Assembly (NCBI GenBank): GCA_009746045.1
Contig: RPFO01000080.1
Span: 3,965,400-4,029,399, forward strand
Reading direction: 5' to 3'
DNA from: Mesostigma viride
Taxonomy: Eukaryota > Streptophyta > Mesostigmatophyceae > Mesostigmatales > Mesostigmataceae
DNA length: 64,000 nucleotides
The notes beneath the pieces were generated by a model. That model worked only from the letters and a program-made list of their open reading frames with translations, was not told the DNA's origin and searched no databases. The position numbers and the translations under genes are program-made. Positions 20,016 to 32,279 of this stretch are shown one piece after another (positions within the stretch are counted from its first letter, which is position 1; each line of letters opens with the position of its first letter).

Positions 20016-22655
20016 ATTAAATTAAAAATTAAATTATAACATGCCTCCGTGGGGGGGTCATGTAGCACATATTCCATGATGGATGGGGTGGAGGAAGCCG
20101 CGTGATCGAACTATCCTAACCCTAAGCTATCTAGAAAATCCTAACTACACTACTCATCACAACGCCTCCTCCGCTTGGGGGGAGGTGGCTTGCCCACAGG
20201 GTCGGGCGTGTGTGCCTTGACAATCTTCTTCCGCCGCGTCTTGTCCTGCATGGCAGTCCAAAGACGGGAGAGAGAGTGGATGCGATGCTCAAACTGGGCT
20301 GGGACCACGAGGTCGTCCAGCAACATCTGAACGTAGTTCGTGACAGGTTTCCCTACCCTTTTGGGAATGTCCTCGGGGCCAGGCCAGGTCAGAATGTGTC
20401 GCCCTGGCTGGCCAAGCCGCTGGGGGCCGGCCAGACCAAGGGTGGTGTCGACCTGGCTGGTGCGGGCAAGGTGTCCTACAAATGCTATCCTACGCTGCCT
20501 AATCTCGTCCGAAACACGAGGCATGCCATGATACAAAGACTCTGATGACGGACGCTCGGAAAAACCTACGTTAACTCGTCGTCTGTCCCAACTCAGTCCT
20601 CAAAAGAGGACTGAGTTGACCTTTTTCAACCGCGTGTAGCGACTAGGTGGGGGGTCCATCCCAAATGTTTTGATGTGGATCGAGGGTGTATTTGATGTCA
20701 TTTTGCTGGAAAAAATACTGCGTTAGTGAAAACTTGACCCAAACACCTGGAAATTACTCGGACATATGACACCCTCGGCGAATTTGCATTTTTCGGGATA
20801 AGAGCGAGTGGGGAAAATTTAATCAAATCATGGTGCACGTTAGAAAAATATAGGCATGTAAACAATATAGTTCTTGAAACGTGGCAAAAAACTGGGCTCA
20901 ATTTGGCCACTGCCACTGCCTGAAACAATGAAAAAACTCTTAGTCCTCAGGAGAGGAATGGGGCTTTTGCTAACTTTGCTAGCATGTAAGTGCGGTCATA
21001 CTACACACCACCAGGGCCACCAACCATCCCAATCACCTCATTTCCCTTCAAGCGTAACAGGACAACACACCTGCATCATCATACTGCAGTTGTATCATAC
21101 CTTATCATGTAGTGAGAGCCTATGCATTCACGTAGGGAATGGGCTTGGATACCTACCAACAAAGGGTTATGTTATAAGTGTCAACCACCAATATAATGGG
21201 TAGGTTAGCATCTTTCCATTGTTTCTAACAACAATAGAGATGGCTATAACTGTTTTGCCTTGCCATGATGTGGCCAACATAGTTGCTGGCACATGATGGC
21301 AGTGGTTTGTCACCAAGACTTTTCACTCACCCGTATAATAAGCTTGAAAGCACCCTTGACGCAGCCCGTGGCCACACAATCATGCAGTATGAACGTAGCA
21401 AAAGAATAACTAACATCTATGAAGGTGTATAAACCTGCACAGCTCCTAAAACCCTGCACAACTACACTGGGTCAAGGCAAATGCCTGCTAACATCATCTG
21501 AAAAGGGGGTTTAGAGAGGGGCAGGCAACGGTCAAGAAAGAGCATCAAGACTTGAACCTGACAACGCCTGGCAAGCTTAAACTTATGTAAGAACATCAAG
21601 AAACGAAGAGGCAACGATTATCCGGCTTTACCTGGCACGGCTGGCGTTACCTTGGCCCAGGCGGTGCCCGCAAAAGTGGCACTTTGCGGCACATAGACCA
21701 TGACGTGACAGAGTGGTCGAAATCATCAAATCTATACTGTCACTCAATTTATTCTAATACAATACATGTTAAAATGTAGAAAGAAACCCATCAGCCATTG
21801 AAATTGGGCCGGAAAGCGAGCGCAGTCATCAATTCCGTCGACCTGCCTTATCGCAGTTTTTTCCAGCAAGAACAGTGCCGACACCGGGTAAATCGCATCC
21901 CCGCGAGCTAAAAATTAGGCTTTATCATTTATAGGACATATAAAATCTATTTCCTGAGTTTGGACAGCTAAATCGTCCGCAAACGTAAACTGCATGCATG
22001 GGCGCGAGCCGCCATGGCTAGGTCGTGCATTTCCGGAACTCGCGTTTCACGTGGAAAAGTACCCTTACCACCTGTACTTTGACCGTACATTTAGCCGCTC
22101 ATACCAAATCCAAAAAAATCCCAAAAATATGTCCAAGAAAGATCTTTTCACGTAGTATTTGAATAAATTTTGAGAGAATTTTTTTGTCAAACATTCTGAC
22201 CGGGGCGAATTTTGTACAGAACCTCAAAACTCGGTCCTCAGGAGAGGACTGAGAAAAACTCAGTCCTCTCCAGAGGTAGTGGGACAGACGACGAGTTAAG
22301 GACCTGTCGGAGCATCCTGTAAACCGTGCCGTCTAGCCTAGCTGCCAGTTTGGGTGGGAGGGTCCATGCCTCGGCGCCATACGTGAGCACCGTGAGGACG
22401 AGGACCTTGAAGAGCATGCGCTTGCGGTGCTCGCCCAGGCCCTTAATTGGAGCGCCAGTAGGTGTTGAGCGAACGGAGCTTGGCCCAGGCAAGGCCGATG
22501 CGGGTGTCCACATCGTCGGCGGTGTCAGGAAGCCAGCTCCCCAACAGCTTGAAGCGGTCGCGGAACGGGACCTCCGTCCCGTCGAGCAGGCGCGGCAGCG
22601 GTGGTTTACTGGAGGCCCCAATCACCATCGCCACCATCATGCCCCAACCATGCAC
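20016..22655 (-). pseudogene. LINE ORF2 C-terminal half split by a TTAA element
   Basis: On the minus strand, 22655-22300 encodes MVIGASSKPPLPRLLDG, FKLLGSWLPDTADDVDTRI, a frame break, then LFKVLVLTVLTYGAEAWTL and RMLRQVLN. After the insert at 20575-22295 the sequence resumes at 20570 with VGFSERPSSESLYHGMP, RRIAFVGHLARTSQVDT and RHILTWPGPED, then a stop at 20150, 3' UTR and an (AAATT)n tail at 20016-20040. With the insert and one TTAA removed, the frame across the junction is continuous and matches the LINE at 17852-18522 residue for residue in spacing. The RT catalytic core is not present. The 5' side stops at another TTAA element at 22656. Confidence 0.82.
20575..22295. mobile_element. TTAA-flanked MITE-like element inside LINE ORF2
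   Basis: It is 1721 bp, bordered by TTAA (20571-20574 and 22296-22299), with TIRs CTCGTCGTCTGTCCCA and its complement. Just inside, both ends have ACTCAGTCCTC hairpins: 20591-20618 is a perfect stem AACTCAGTCCTC with an AAAA loop, and 22233-22275 holds two related copies. No ORF has a recognisable motif, so it is non-autonomous. The ends differ from the GGGGAC family at 9013, 22660 and 55055, so this is a second TTAA family. Confidence 0.82.
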
Positions 22656-24347
22656 TTAAGGGGACTCGGCGCGGCGAATATTTTCCGCGCCAAAAAAATT
22701 CCGCGGTACCCTCCGTACCGTGAAAAGTGGGTGCACGGTGCGCGCACCCCTTGCGGAAGTGGCCATGGCGACTGCATTTAGACGAAACGTGACAAATCTG
22801 GCACGCGGAAAGCAGAAAAAATGCTCGATTGTTGGAGAAAATTAGTTACTAATTCTAATTTATGGTGGGATGGTTGCGATCTATAATGTCGCGGGCTTTT
22901 TTTCTTTGCCATCGGCAGGGGGGGTCCGGCCTGAATTTCTGTCGGGATGAATAAAGTATAATGGATGCCTGCCGGTGTGATTGTCGATTGTTGCCAGTTT
23001 TGATGGTCGTAAGGAAAGCTAGTTTAATGATGTTTCTAAAGCCGTAAAAATTCCCGCTGCTATCTTTACCTTTCCCGTCATTTTGCGGTAAGATAACATT
23101 AGGCCTGCGCGATGCGTGCCCAACCTCTCCATGAAAGGGTGGCCTTTCTTGTGCGCCTGGGCACGAATAAATGCCCGTTATGGTACGTTCTTGTATTAAA
23201 CGTCTTACTCTAGCGTTTTCCTGCTTTCTTAGCTCGTTGAGCGTAAGCTTTTTGCCTTCTTTCCGGCCAGATGCAGCCAGGAAGTTGCGGGTCCTGGCGC
23301 TGCATCGCTGGATTCCTGGATGTCTTTTAGCAAGTTCGTCTGTGACATAGCTGGCTTTCTGCAGCGCGTGGCCCGCAACCTGTCGGGAAGGTGTAATGCT
23401 TTTATTTCCATGCTTCTCTGAAATTTCTTTTGCTTTATAGACAGTTGTGTTCGAGGAAATTCACGCGGTCTTCCTAAGCAGCGGCATCATTTTCCCCAGA
23501 CACTGACGAGCTGGCACCTGTCTCCTAAAGAAAGTGGCTCGTGCTTGTTAGAAAGGCCTGAGGCAGTGTGCATTTTGCGGGACACAATGCTTTGGTGGCA
23601 CATGCGTCAGGTAGGTTGTTCCAATGGTCTCTTCACCTTTCCCACTGAGTAAATGATAGCCTTTGTCATGCTAACCAGAGCAGCTAGCCACAGGTTGGCT
23701 GGATAAAAAGTCAGCTTATTTTCTCTTTATATACTCACTACAATACGGTTCGTAGGAGACGCGAAATGAGTGAGAATGTTACCCGAGCGGTAACGAGGAT
23801 TCGCACCGTTGATTTTAACATATGTTTCTTTTTTTGCGCCATTTGGCGAGCATCGACTGGAGCCTGAACCTAGCGGGGGGAATCGTGCGGGGGAATCTTG
23901 CGGGGGAATCTTGCGGGGAAAAATTCCGAACGTGAATTTAGCGAAGTCCTACTACACTTTGCTTGGTACACGGTACTACAGTTTCGTCACTGAAAATTTT
24001 CTGTAGTTGCGTTGGTGTTTCGTACGTTCCGCTGAAATTTTCGTGTTCAGTGCCCAGATCACAATTTGATCCGGGCGCAAAATGATTGGCTGTACGGTAC
24101 GAACCAAAAACGAAATTTTAGTATCTAAGTTCCGCAGCGCTTGCTGAATTTGCCCCGGAAGCCCGGGGGCACTTTCCCCGCTGAAAAAGGTGTCCGCGGA
24201 AGCGTATTGTAGTGCTGTGTGTGTGGTCCTCCACGTGGCCGGCTTGTTGGGCATTTTGGAAGAGGGTTTTTAATGTGTTGTTGGGTGAAACAACTTGGTT
24301 GTTGGCACAAAATCACACATTATTAGCCTGAGATAGGCATTACATAT

Positions 24348-24362
24348 CAAAGAGACAACCAG
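24348..24362 (-). mobile_element. Micro-insertion copy e (15 bp, 20-bp TSD)
   Basis: CAAAGAGACAACCAG (one change from the consensus) lies between two perfect copies of CTGAGATAGGCATTACATAT (24328-24347 and 24363-24382). The duplication is longer than the insert. Confidence 0.8.
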
Positions 24363-25659
24363 CTGAGATAGGCATTACATATGCTGCTCAGGCGTGTCGT
24401 CCACTAGGAGTTAATTTTACGGGGCGTAAACGCCCCGGTTGAGGTTACCGGGGCGGTTACTGGCCAGTAACCATGTACGTTTAAGGTTACCGGCCAGGTT
24501 ACCGGCCGGTAACCCGGAATGCAACAGACTAAATACCGGCCGGTAATGGTTACCGGGCGGTATTAGTTACCGGAACGTTTACTGGGCGGTAACTTTTACC
24601 GGAGCCGTAACCATGCCCGTAACCTATCTGGGTTACGGTCATGGTTACGGCCCAAGTAGAAGTTACCGGGCGGTAAACTGGTATGGTTACGGGACCAGTT
24701 CTGAGAACCGGGATGGGTTACCGGCATGGTTACGGGACCAGTTCTGATAACCGGGCCTGGCTACTGGCCTGGTTACGGGTCCGTCAACCGTCCCGTAACC
24801 TGCAGTAGTTACGGCCCAGTAGTTGACCCTGGTTACTGCGGTGGTTACGGGGCCGGTTATGCCCCAGTAATATTAGTAACCCATGCCTACAACGCAGCCT
24901 GTCCGGGTTATGGCCCCGAATTCTAAAATGCATTGACCCCGGCTATGGTGAGTGGCTTGCATGATATGGTGCTTTTCAAGATGCATTTTTGAATTAGGCA
25001 TTTCATTAAAATGTTTAAGAAGTCATTAATAATCAATTGCACGAATCACTTCCATCCGATGTTGTCAACGTGGGCTTCATGATGAAATCGTGGAGATGAC
25101 GCACATGAAGTTCACGGAACATCTTAGGTAATAAATTAAGCCGTTACGGCAGTAGAACCTTGGCCGATGAGGGTGGCGTCTTGAAGCTGTTGTCACCCTC
25201 AAGTCCGCTCGGCCAGGGGTGATCGCCCATGTTGATTTGAAAGGTACCGCCGTCCATATGGCGGCTCCGCTTTTGGTGCGAGTTGACCAACTTCCCGTCT
25301 TAATCATTCCGGATTGCCTGCAGTTCATTCCGCCTTTGTCCAAGTAAGACAGCAACTGTCACGCACTCATAGAAAACGCAAAATGCCCCGAATGCAGTTA
25401 CGGCCATACGGTAGCGAGGAATAGCAGTTGAAATTTCTAGTACACAGGCAACTAGTAAGAAAAGGGACGATGCGTGCACCACCACCAATACGTACGTGCA
25501 TCCCTCTCTTGAAAATGACAGCATCTTCCATGCCGTCCAAGAAAAACGCAACGGATTTAACATGCACCCGAATGCAGTTACGGTCGTAGACTAGTGAGGA
25601 CTGGCAGCTGAAAGTTCTAGTTGATGGGCTGAGAATAAGGAAAAAAATGATGCGTGCAC

Positions 25660-26905
25660 CCACCTAACCTATTACGTCCCTCCCATGGCAAGGAACCAGC
25701 AAAACCACCCACATACCCTGTTGTGTCCCTCCCTTGACAAGGAACAAGCACGTGCACATGCCCCACCCCACATGCATGCCTCCCTTGACAAGAATCGAAC
25801 GGGCACGTGCACCCACCTACCCTATGTGCAGCCCCTCCTTTGACAAGGAACAAGCACGTGCACATGCCTACCCCACATGCATGCCTCCCTTGACAAGAAT
25901 CGAACGAGCACGTGCACCCACCCACCCTGTGTGCACCCCTCCTTTGACAAGGACCAAGCACATGAACTCACCTACACTACGCGCGTCCCTCCCTTGACAA
26001 GGAATAGGCACGTGCACATGCCTACCCCACATCCATGCCTCCCCTGACCAGTAACAAGCACGTGCACCCACCTACCCTACGTGCATCCCTCCTGTGACAT
26101 GGAACAAGCACGTGCACCCACCAACCCTATGTACGTGCCTCTTGACAAGCAACAAGCACGTGCACCCACCTACCCTAAGTGCCCCCCTCCTTCGACAAGG
26201 AACACGCATGTGCACTCACCTACCGTACGTGAATCCCTCCCTTGGCAAGGACCAAGCACGTGCACCCACCTACCCGATGTCCGCCCCTCCCTTGATAAGG
26301 TACAAGCATGCCCACCCACCTACCCTACCTGCATCCCTCCCTTGACATGGAACAACCATGTGCACATTCCTACTCCACATGCCCCCCTCCTTTGACAAGG
26401 AACAAGCATGTGCACTCATCTACCGCACGTGCATCCCTCCCTTGACAAGGAACAAGCAAGCCCACCCACCTACCCTACCTGCATCCCTCCCTTGACATGA
26501 AACAAGCACGTGCACATGCCTACCCCACATGCATGCCTCCCTTGACAAGGAACGAGCACGTGCACCCACCCACCCTGTGTGCACCCCTCCTTTGACAAGG
26601 AACAAGCACATGAACTCACCTACACTACGTGCGTCCCTCCCTTGACAAGGAATAAGCACGTGCACATGCCTACCCCACATCCATGCCTCCCCTGACCAGT
26701 AACAAGCACGTGCACTCACCTACCCTACGTATGTGCCTCTTGACAAGGACCAAGCTCGTGCACCCACCTACCATACGTGAATCCCTCCCTTGACAAGGTA
26801 CACGCATGCCCACCCACCTACCCTACGTGGGCCCCTCCCTTGATAAGGTACAAGCATGACCAGCCACCTACCCCGCGAGCCTCCCTACTTTGACAAGGAA
26901 CAAGC
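25660..26905. repeat. Minisatellite of about 58 bp with CACGTG boxes, about 21 units
   Basis: The consensus contains tccctcccttgacaagg, aacaagCACGTGcac and ccacctacccta. CACGTG recurs in most units. The ORFs across it (for example 25734-25997 and 26420-26719 minus) repeat the unit and are not believable genes. Confidence 0.9.
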
Positions 26906-27943
26906 ACGTGGGCCCGCTAGCATGGCAGCAAGGAAGACATTACCCTAACATGGCATGGCCAAAGCAAAAGAGACAGAGAAGTCAATGGAGAGAGAGCTCC
27001 TAAGAACTCCTAGTAAAATTGGAAACCATGGAGGGCAAAAAACGTTCAACAACTTACGATGGGCATCGGCACATACAGAGAAGCCCAGGTGTGCCAGGTG
27101 TAAAATAAGCGAGATTGAAGTGTCGCCTACCTCGTGGGAGACTTTTGGTATCTGGTAAACAATGAAAGCGAGTGGAAAGATGGACAACGTGAAAATAACA
27201 TACAATCGACTGCAATGCATGCAAAGAGGACAGAGTCAGTAATAAAGCGCGCTGCATTCAGGCAGCGCTGAGCAATTGAACGGTGAACAATTTCATCCGG
27301 AACGCATTGTCTACGCGACTCGATGCGACTAAACGTGGCATGCATACGCGGTCGCTGACTGAAGACATTGTGTACCTGGCTCAGCAAGGTGCGCTTGCAG
27401 CCGCTTTCTTAAATATGCCGCAGGCGCACGATGTAACGAATTGAAGTTTGCATGTAGTAACAAAGGCAAGAAAAGCGGTGTAGCTGGCTACCGACTACGC
27501 CATAGTAAGCTGTATCGGAGTTGGCGCTGCCGATGGCTGGAAACGGATGACCGAATCATGCTAAACTGGGGCTCCAAAAGGGCTTGTCATGCATCCTAGT
27601 GCGCCTTTTGCTTTTTTTTCTTCAAGCATCGTGAGCATGCGGGTTTAGGGGGGCGCTTATTCTTTCACCACTATCAGTCGGCTGGACTGCAATCGGCATA
27701 GCCAGCGCAAGGTGATGCAAGGGCAGGCAAACTTTACCAGCTCGTTCAAGGCTCGTTGATGAAATTCAAACATCTAGGCGGCGCGTCTGCAACGGCTCAT
27801 CGCAATTCGAATTCGCAAGCAGAACCCTCGTTACACGTGGCGCATGCAGAGATCTGCTTCGGGCGGCTTGGCGTATCTCACTGCGTCGTGACTCGAGTAC
27901 ATGTAGATAGTCAGCCTAGTTAGTACTCTGGGGGCCTCGAGTT
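26906..27943. other. Stretch without a recognisable gene
   Basis: The short ORFs at 26955-27158 (+) and 27127-27387 (-) lack motifs and codon structure I can trust. There is nothing else to report. Confidence 0.4.
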
Positions 27944-28551
27944 CGGCAGTCCCCTATTCGGAAATCCCGGATCATATGTACTCCGGACTATGTACTCTTG
28001 GAGTACATAGTGTGCCACCCTATGTACTCTTGGAGTACATAGTGTGGAGTACATAGTCACTCCTTCCTATGTAATACGGGCGTGTCTCACCGCGTCGGCA
28101 GTCCCCTATTCGGAAATCCCGGATCATATGTACTCCGGACTATGTACTCTTGGAGTACATAGTGTGCCACCCTATGTACTCTTGGAGTACATAGTGTGGA
28201 GTACATAGTCACTCCTTCCTATGTAATACGGGCGTGTCTCACCGCGTCGGCAGTCCCCTATTCGGAAATCCCGGATCATATGTACTCCGGACTATGTACT
28301 CTTGGAGTACATAGTGTGCCACCCTATGTACTCTTGGAGTACATAGTGTGGAGTACATAGTCACTCCTTCCTATGTAATACGGGCGTGTCTCACCGCGTC
28401 GGCAGTCCCCTATTCGGAAATCCCGGATCATATGTACTCCGGACTATGTACTCTTGGAGTACATAGTGTGCCACCCTATGTACTCTTGGAGTACATAGGG
28501 TGGAGTACATAGTCACACCTTCCTATGTAATACGGGGGTGTAATCATATGT
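27944..28551. repeat. Four 152-bp tandem units rich in palindromes
   Basis: Units start at 27944, 28096, 28248 and 28400 with cggcagtcccctattcgg. Each contains TATGTACTCttgGAGTACATA twice plus further GTACATAG half sites. Units 1-3 are almost identical; unit 4 carries a few changes and grades into the next array. Confidence 0.95.
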
Positions 28552-28757
28552 AATCATGTGTAATCATCGGTAAAAATCGGTAATCATTTGTCCTTTTTTG
28601 GTAATCATGTACGTGTAATCATGTGTAATCATGTGTAATCATCGGTAAAAATCGGTAATCATTTGTCCTTTTTTGGTAATCATGTACGTGTAATCATGTG
28701 TAATCATGTGTAATCATCGGTAAAAATCGGTAATCATTTGTCCTTTTTTGGTAGTCA
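28545..28757. repeat. (GTGTAATCAT)-type repeat, three units of about 72 bp
   Basis: Each unit reads gtgtaatcatgtgtaatc, cggtaaaaatcggtaatc, atttgtccttttttggtaatcatgtac. Confidence 0.9.
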
Positions 28758-28899
28758 TTTCGGTCAGGGTCACGTGTGCTTGTCTGCATGATCGATCGTC
28801 CAGACAAGCTGCACTGCCCCTAAGACCCTAACTTACACAAGATGATGGAGTAGTTTGGTGTTGAAAGGGAAGGTCGAAAGCCTGCGCTTAATGCACCAC

Positions 28900-29435
28900 C
28901 CGTAATTACGAGCGAAAGTACAGCCACCATGGAAAATCCCGTTGACATCGCGCAAAAACAGGCCAAGAGAAAGCGGCAAGTGGCCGAAGCGGCCCGCCGG
29001 TGGAGGTTGAAAAAGAGGGGGAAGAAGAGGGGGACGACTCAATGCATACGTAGTCAGGCGATGGAGGGTGGCAACGCCGCTCCCCCTGGACGATGGTGCT
29101 GTTCCACACCGCGCTCCTCGCCTTCAGTTGAGCCGGCGTGTAGTCCTCGTCGAGGCTGAAGTCGCCGGGCTGGAGCAGACGACGTGCTCCCAGCACGAGG
29201 CGTTTGTCGTGCATGGAGGCCATGGTGACGACGACCAGGCCCGGAGGGCCTGGCAGCCGAATGGCTCGTTCAATGACAACACGGTTCTGGAGCTGCATCT
29301 TCCCCAGAAACGCTGGGCCGCGCAGCTCCTCGGCAAGTGAGTGTGCTGTCTCATGTGCTGCCGCGCCTGTCTGGAAGCCTTTGATTACCATATTGCGCTG
29401 GCGTTGCTGCACTGCATTCTGGGTGACCGCAGCGG
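28900..29435 (-). pseudogene. LINE-type ORF1, RNA-binding half
   Basis: On the minus strand from 29435 the translation runs AAVTQNAVQQRQRNMVIKGF and on through a region rich in hydrophobic/basic alternation (VVIERAIRLPGPPGLVVV) to FSLDEDYTPAQLKAR. This resembles the RRM-like and C-terminal part of LINE ORF1 proteins, which coat LINE RNA; compare NVIVKNL and TLDDDLTLAQQQRR in the ORF1 at 49834. Its N-terminal half is at 38703-40887, separated by the PIF-like element at 29436-38702. Removing that element and one CGG restores the frame (KSAAT/AAVTQ). After about 29000 the C-terminus becomes Ser/Pro rich. Confidence 0.75.
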
Positions 29436-29485
29436 GGGTGGTTTTACCGGATTAGGATACATTTGCACGGCTTCAAATGTATCCT

Positions 29486-30249
29486 AAATGCACCATTGGC
29501 AAACATGGTTTCTGGACATGGTCGATATCATTAATATGTTTGGCAAGCATGATATGATCATGCTTGCCAAAGATGTTGTCTCTTTTCATATTTCACACAT
29601 ATTATCGGCCTCGGCGTGCCATGCTTCCACGTTTGTTGTCTCTTTTCATATATTGTAAGTATGATCAATAAAATTCCAAACATGACCATGTTGGAGACTT
29701 CAAGTGGAGCATCATGATTACTGTTTTCACTATTACGTAACCCATGGTTCATGTTAACATGGCATAATGAGCAATCCTATTGACCCCATGACTAATGGTG
29801 AAGTTAATAAAGTTACATCGTGGCACGTCACTATAGCATCAAGTTGCATCATTGTGCATAAAGTAGTTTAGCACTGAGTTGGCATGCCAACACCAGGTAC
29901 ACTAAATAAATTAAAACCAGAATTGATAAACAACCCAGTATCCAAATACAGTATCCATATATATGCAGGTCGTACTACAGGTACAGCCACGGCTGCCACG
30001 CGGCTTCTGCAGCGATCACGCTCTTTCTCCTAGACAATTGCTCTACTGGTCCCTACAGGTCGGTCGACTTGGACCATGATGCGTCAAGAACAGTTAATTG
30101 ACCGACTTAAACAAGATGTTTGTCTACATGCAGCTGTCTGCACCTAACTAACGCGAAACCGCGTGCTACCAAATATAGGGGCAAATGCATGAGTAACACA
30201 TGTCAACGCACAACCGGTGGAAATCACGCGATACCAACCGCGGCAACAG
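29486..30249. other. AT-rich stretch without a gene
   Basis: There is a strong hairpin at 29540-29566 (GGCAAGCATGAT / ATCATGCTTGCC) and two copies of gttgtctcttttcatat near 29575 and 29636. No coding is seen. Confidence 0.5.
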
Positions 30250-30715
30250 TGGTGTGAACATAGCGGGCACTGACATGCAAAAAAGCACCAGCAGCGGCAT
30301 CAGTAGCAAATTGTAGTAGCGGAACAATAGCCACTACATCAATGCAACAACACATCAGCCCAGCAACACAGCAGCAGCATGACCGTAGCACAGCAGCAGC
30401 ACAACTGTAGCACATCAACACGGCCGCATAGCAGGAGCACAAGTCAGCGCAGCAGCAACTTAGTATGCCGATTCCTGAATTTCCTATCAGTGGACTATAG
30501 TCCATTGATAGGAAATTCACTAATAGGCAGTACTAGCTCAGCAGCACGGCAGCAATGCAGCAGTGCATCAACACAGCAGCACGACAGCAATACATCAGCG
30601 GCACGGCAGCAATGCAGCAACACATCAGCACAATAGCACAGCAGCAGCACGGCAGCAATGCAGCAGCAATAGCATGGCAGCACAGCAGCAGCAGCAGCAC
30701 ATGAGCAGCTCAATG
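30250..30715. repeat. Degenerate CAGCA-rich minisatellite with a palindrome
   Basis: Irregular agcagcacggcagcaatg-type units span the region. At about 30477-30514 lies an almost perfect palindrome, tttcctatca..GGACTATAGTCC..tgataggaaa. The Ser/Gln/Ala-rich ORFs are repeat artefacts. Confidence 0.8.
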
Positions 30716-30735
30716 ACAACAACGCTGCTTGCGCT

Positions 30736-32272
30736 TCAGCAGTCGTCGTCGTCGTCATCGTCATCGGCAAGGATGAGCGCTCGCTTCCGACGCCGGGAGG
30801 CGCCTGCGTTGTTGTTCTCCGCCACAACGTCGCTGGGTGGAACCATCTCGCGCAATCGAGCCTCGGCCAGGGTGATATCCGGCGCTTGCAACGCAGGGAC
30901 GACCACACCGGGGCACCCGCAGATCTGTGCCTCCAGCTCGTGGAGAGGCACGCAAGAAACCGCGTCCTCCTCCCAACGGGCACCCCAGTACATGGCTACC
31001 ATGTCGTTTTGCGTGTCGACAACAGCGACACGACCATGGTACCTGCCGTCCCGGCTTTCGGTGCGACCGTCCGCGGATGTCACACGCTCCGACGCCCAAT
31101 GACACACGACTTGCCCTACGAGGTTGCGGCTGCCACTCTTGACCTGCAGCGTTACGCCTTCCCAGCATGCCTTCGCCATGCCGACGATGCCCTTCGAGCA
31201 TTCAGCATCTTGCCACTTCACGACCGGGTGTTCCGCGTCATAGGGCACCTCCTTCAGCGCCTTTAGGCACTCCTTGGTGAGCTTTTTGTTCGCACCCAAG
31301 GAGACTCCATGGGGCGGCTGACCTCGCTTGCCCACCACTTGTGTCAAGACGAGGTCTGAGGCGGTGATGATCACCGTGTGCGCCGCAGTGGTTGGCGGAT
31401 GGGGCCATTGCGCAATGTCTGTATTCCACGGGTGCCACGTGTCATGCAAATGCTTAGCGCGGTATACAAAGAGCTCAATAGAAGGTTGGCCGCCATCCTC
31501 CTTCGCAACCACCTCCTTGATGATGCCAACGAGGACTGGAGTCCACGTGAGCTTCGAGTTGCAGAGAATACCAGCTGAAGGGTGCCAGTATAGAACAGCG
31601 GAGCCTTTCTCAACGCCTTGCATGCGCTTCAAGTAAGCGACCTTGGCTGCCATGGCCCTGTCTTCTGCCGCCCATTCCTGCTGTGTGTGGCCATCATGAC
31701 GAACTCGGTCTACCAGCGGGGTGACGCGCACCGCCTCTGCGTCGACCAACGCCATGAAGTGCTCTTCTTGCGTCGGTGGTGGTTCAGGCGCTGCATCGTG
31801 CTCACGCAGGGCGGAGATGTCCGCGCGAGATGGCCACGGCAAAGGGCGCCACTCCTCAGGCACCTCCTCAGGGGCATGTGGGACTTGACTTGCGAAAAAA
31901 GGCCTTGTTTGGCTTGATGGTGTCGGGCGGAAAGTACCACTGCCAGATGCCATGGGGCAACTTCTCGACCCTTGTTTTGATCGACTCCAGCTCCTTCCCC
32001 AGAAACTCCATGTTCAATGGTGCGAAGGCTGGGGTGTCCTGCAACATCGGAATGCGGTCTGGATCCACAAGTCGGACGCCAAACAGCGGCCGCCCCTCCG
32101 CATCAAACCTGTATGGCTGTGTCATCGCCTTCCCGCACCGTGGCGCGCCTTCCTGTCGAGTCCCCGCGGGCTGCCACGGCGTCTTTTGGGACTCCGTGGT
32201 CCGGTAGGACAACCAGGTCTCTGTGTTGCCCTGTACCTGGAAGAAGACGGCGTGGTGCACCTTCATTGAGCG
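30736..32272 (-). CDS. Unknown protein of about 510 residues, one probable frameshift
   Basis: The C-terminal 390 or so residues (31900 to 30736) and an upstream part in another frame (about 32272 to 31900) abut at a T run near 31895-31900. KPNKAFF continues as ASQVPHAPEEVPEEWRPL only after a one-base shift, so the gene is broken there or the assembly has an indel. Composition and codon use look coding (GC-rich third positions). Recognisable bits are VHHAVFFQVQGNTETWLSY, RPLFGVRLVDPDRI, VLYWHPSAGILCNS, GRVAVVDTQNDMVAMYWGA, and a tail RRRKRALIL followed by eight Asp. I assign no family; the repeated GRV/VAxYWG pattern suggests beta-rich chromatin-reader-like folds, a guess. The frame runs upstream into the GC-rich satellite, so the start is unknown. 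It lies inside the PIF-like element and may be one of its proteins. Confidence 0.5.
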
Positions 32273-32279
32273 ACCGCGT

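Noticed and set aside
27944-28551. CRISPR array
   Set aside because: Repeats of 152 bp are contiguous with no unique spacers, and the genome is eukaryotic.
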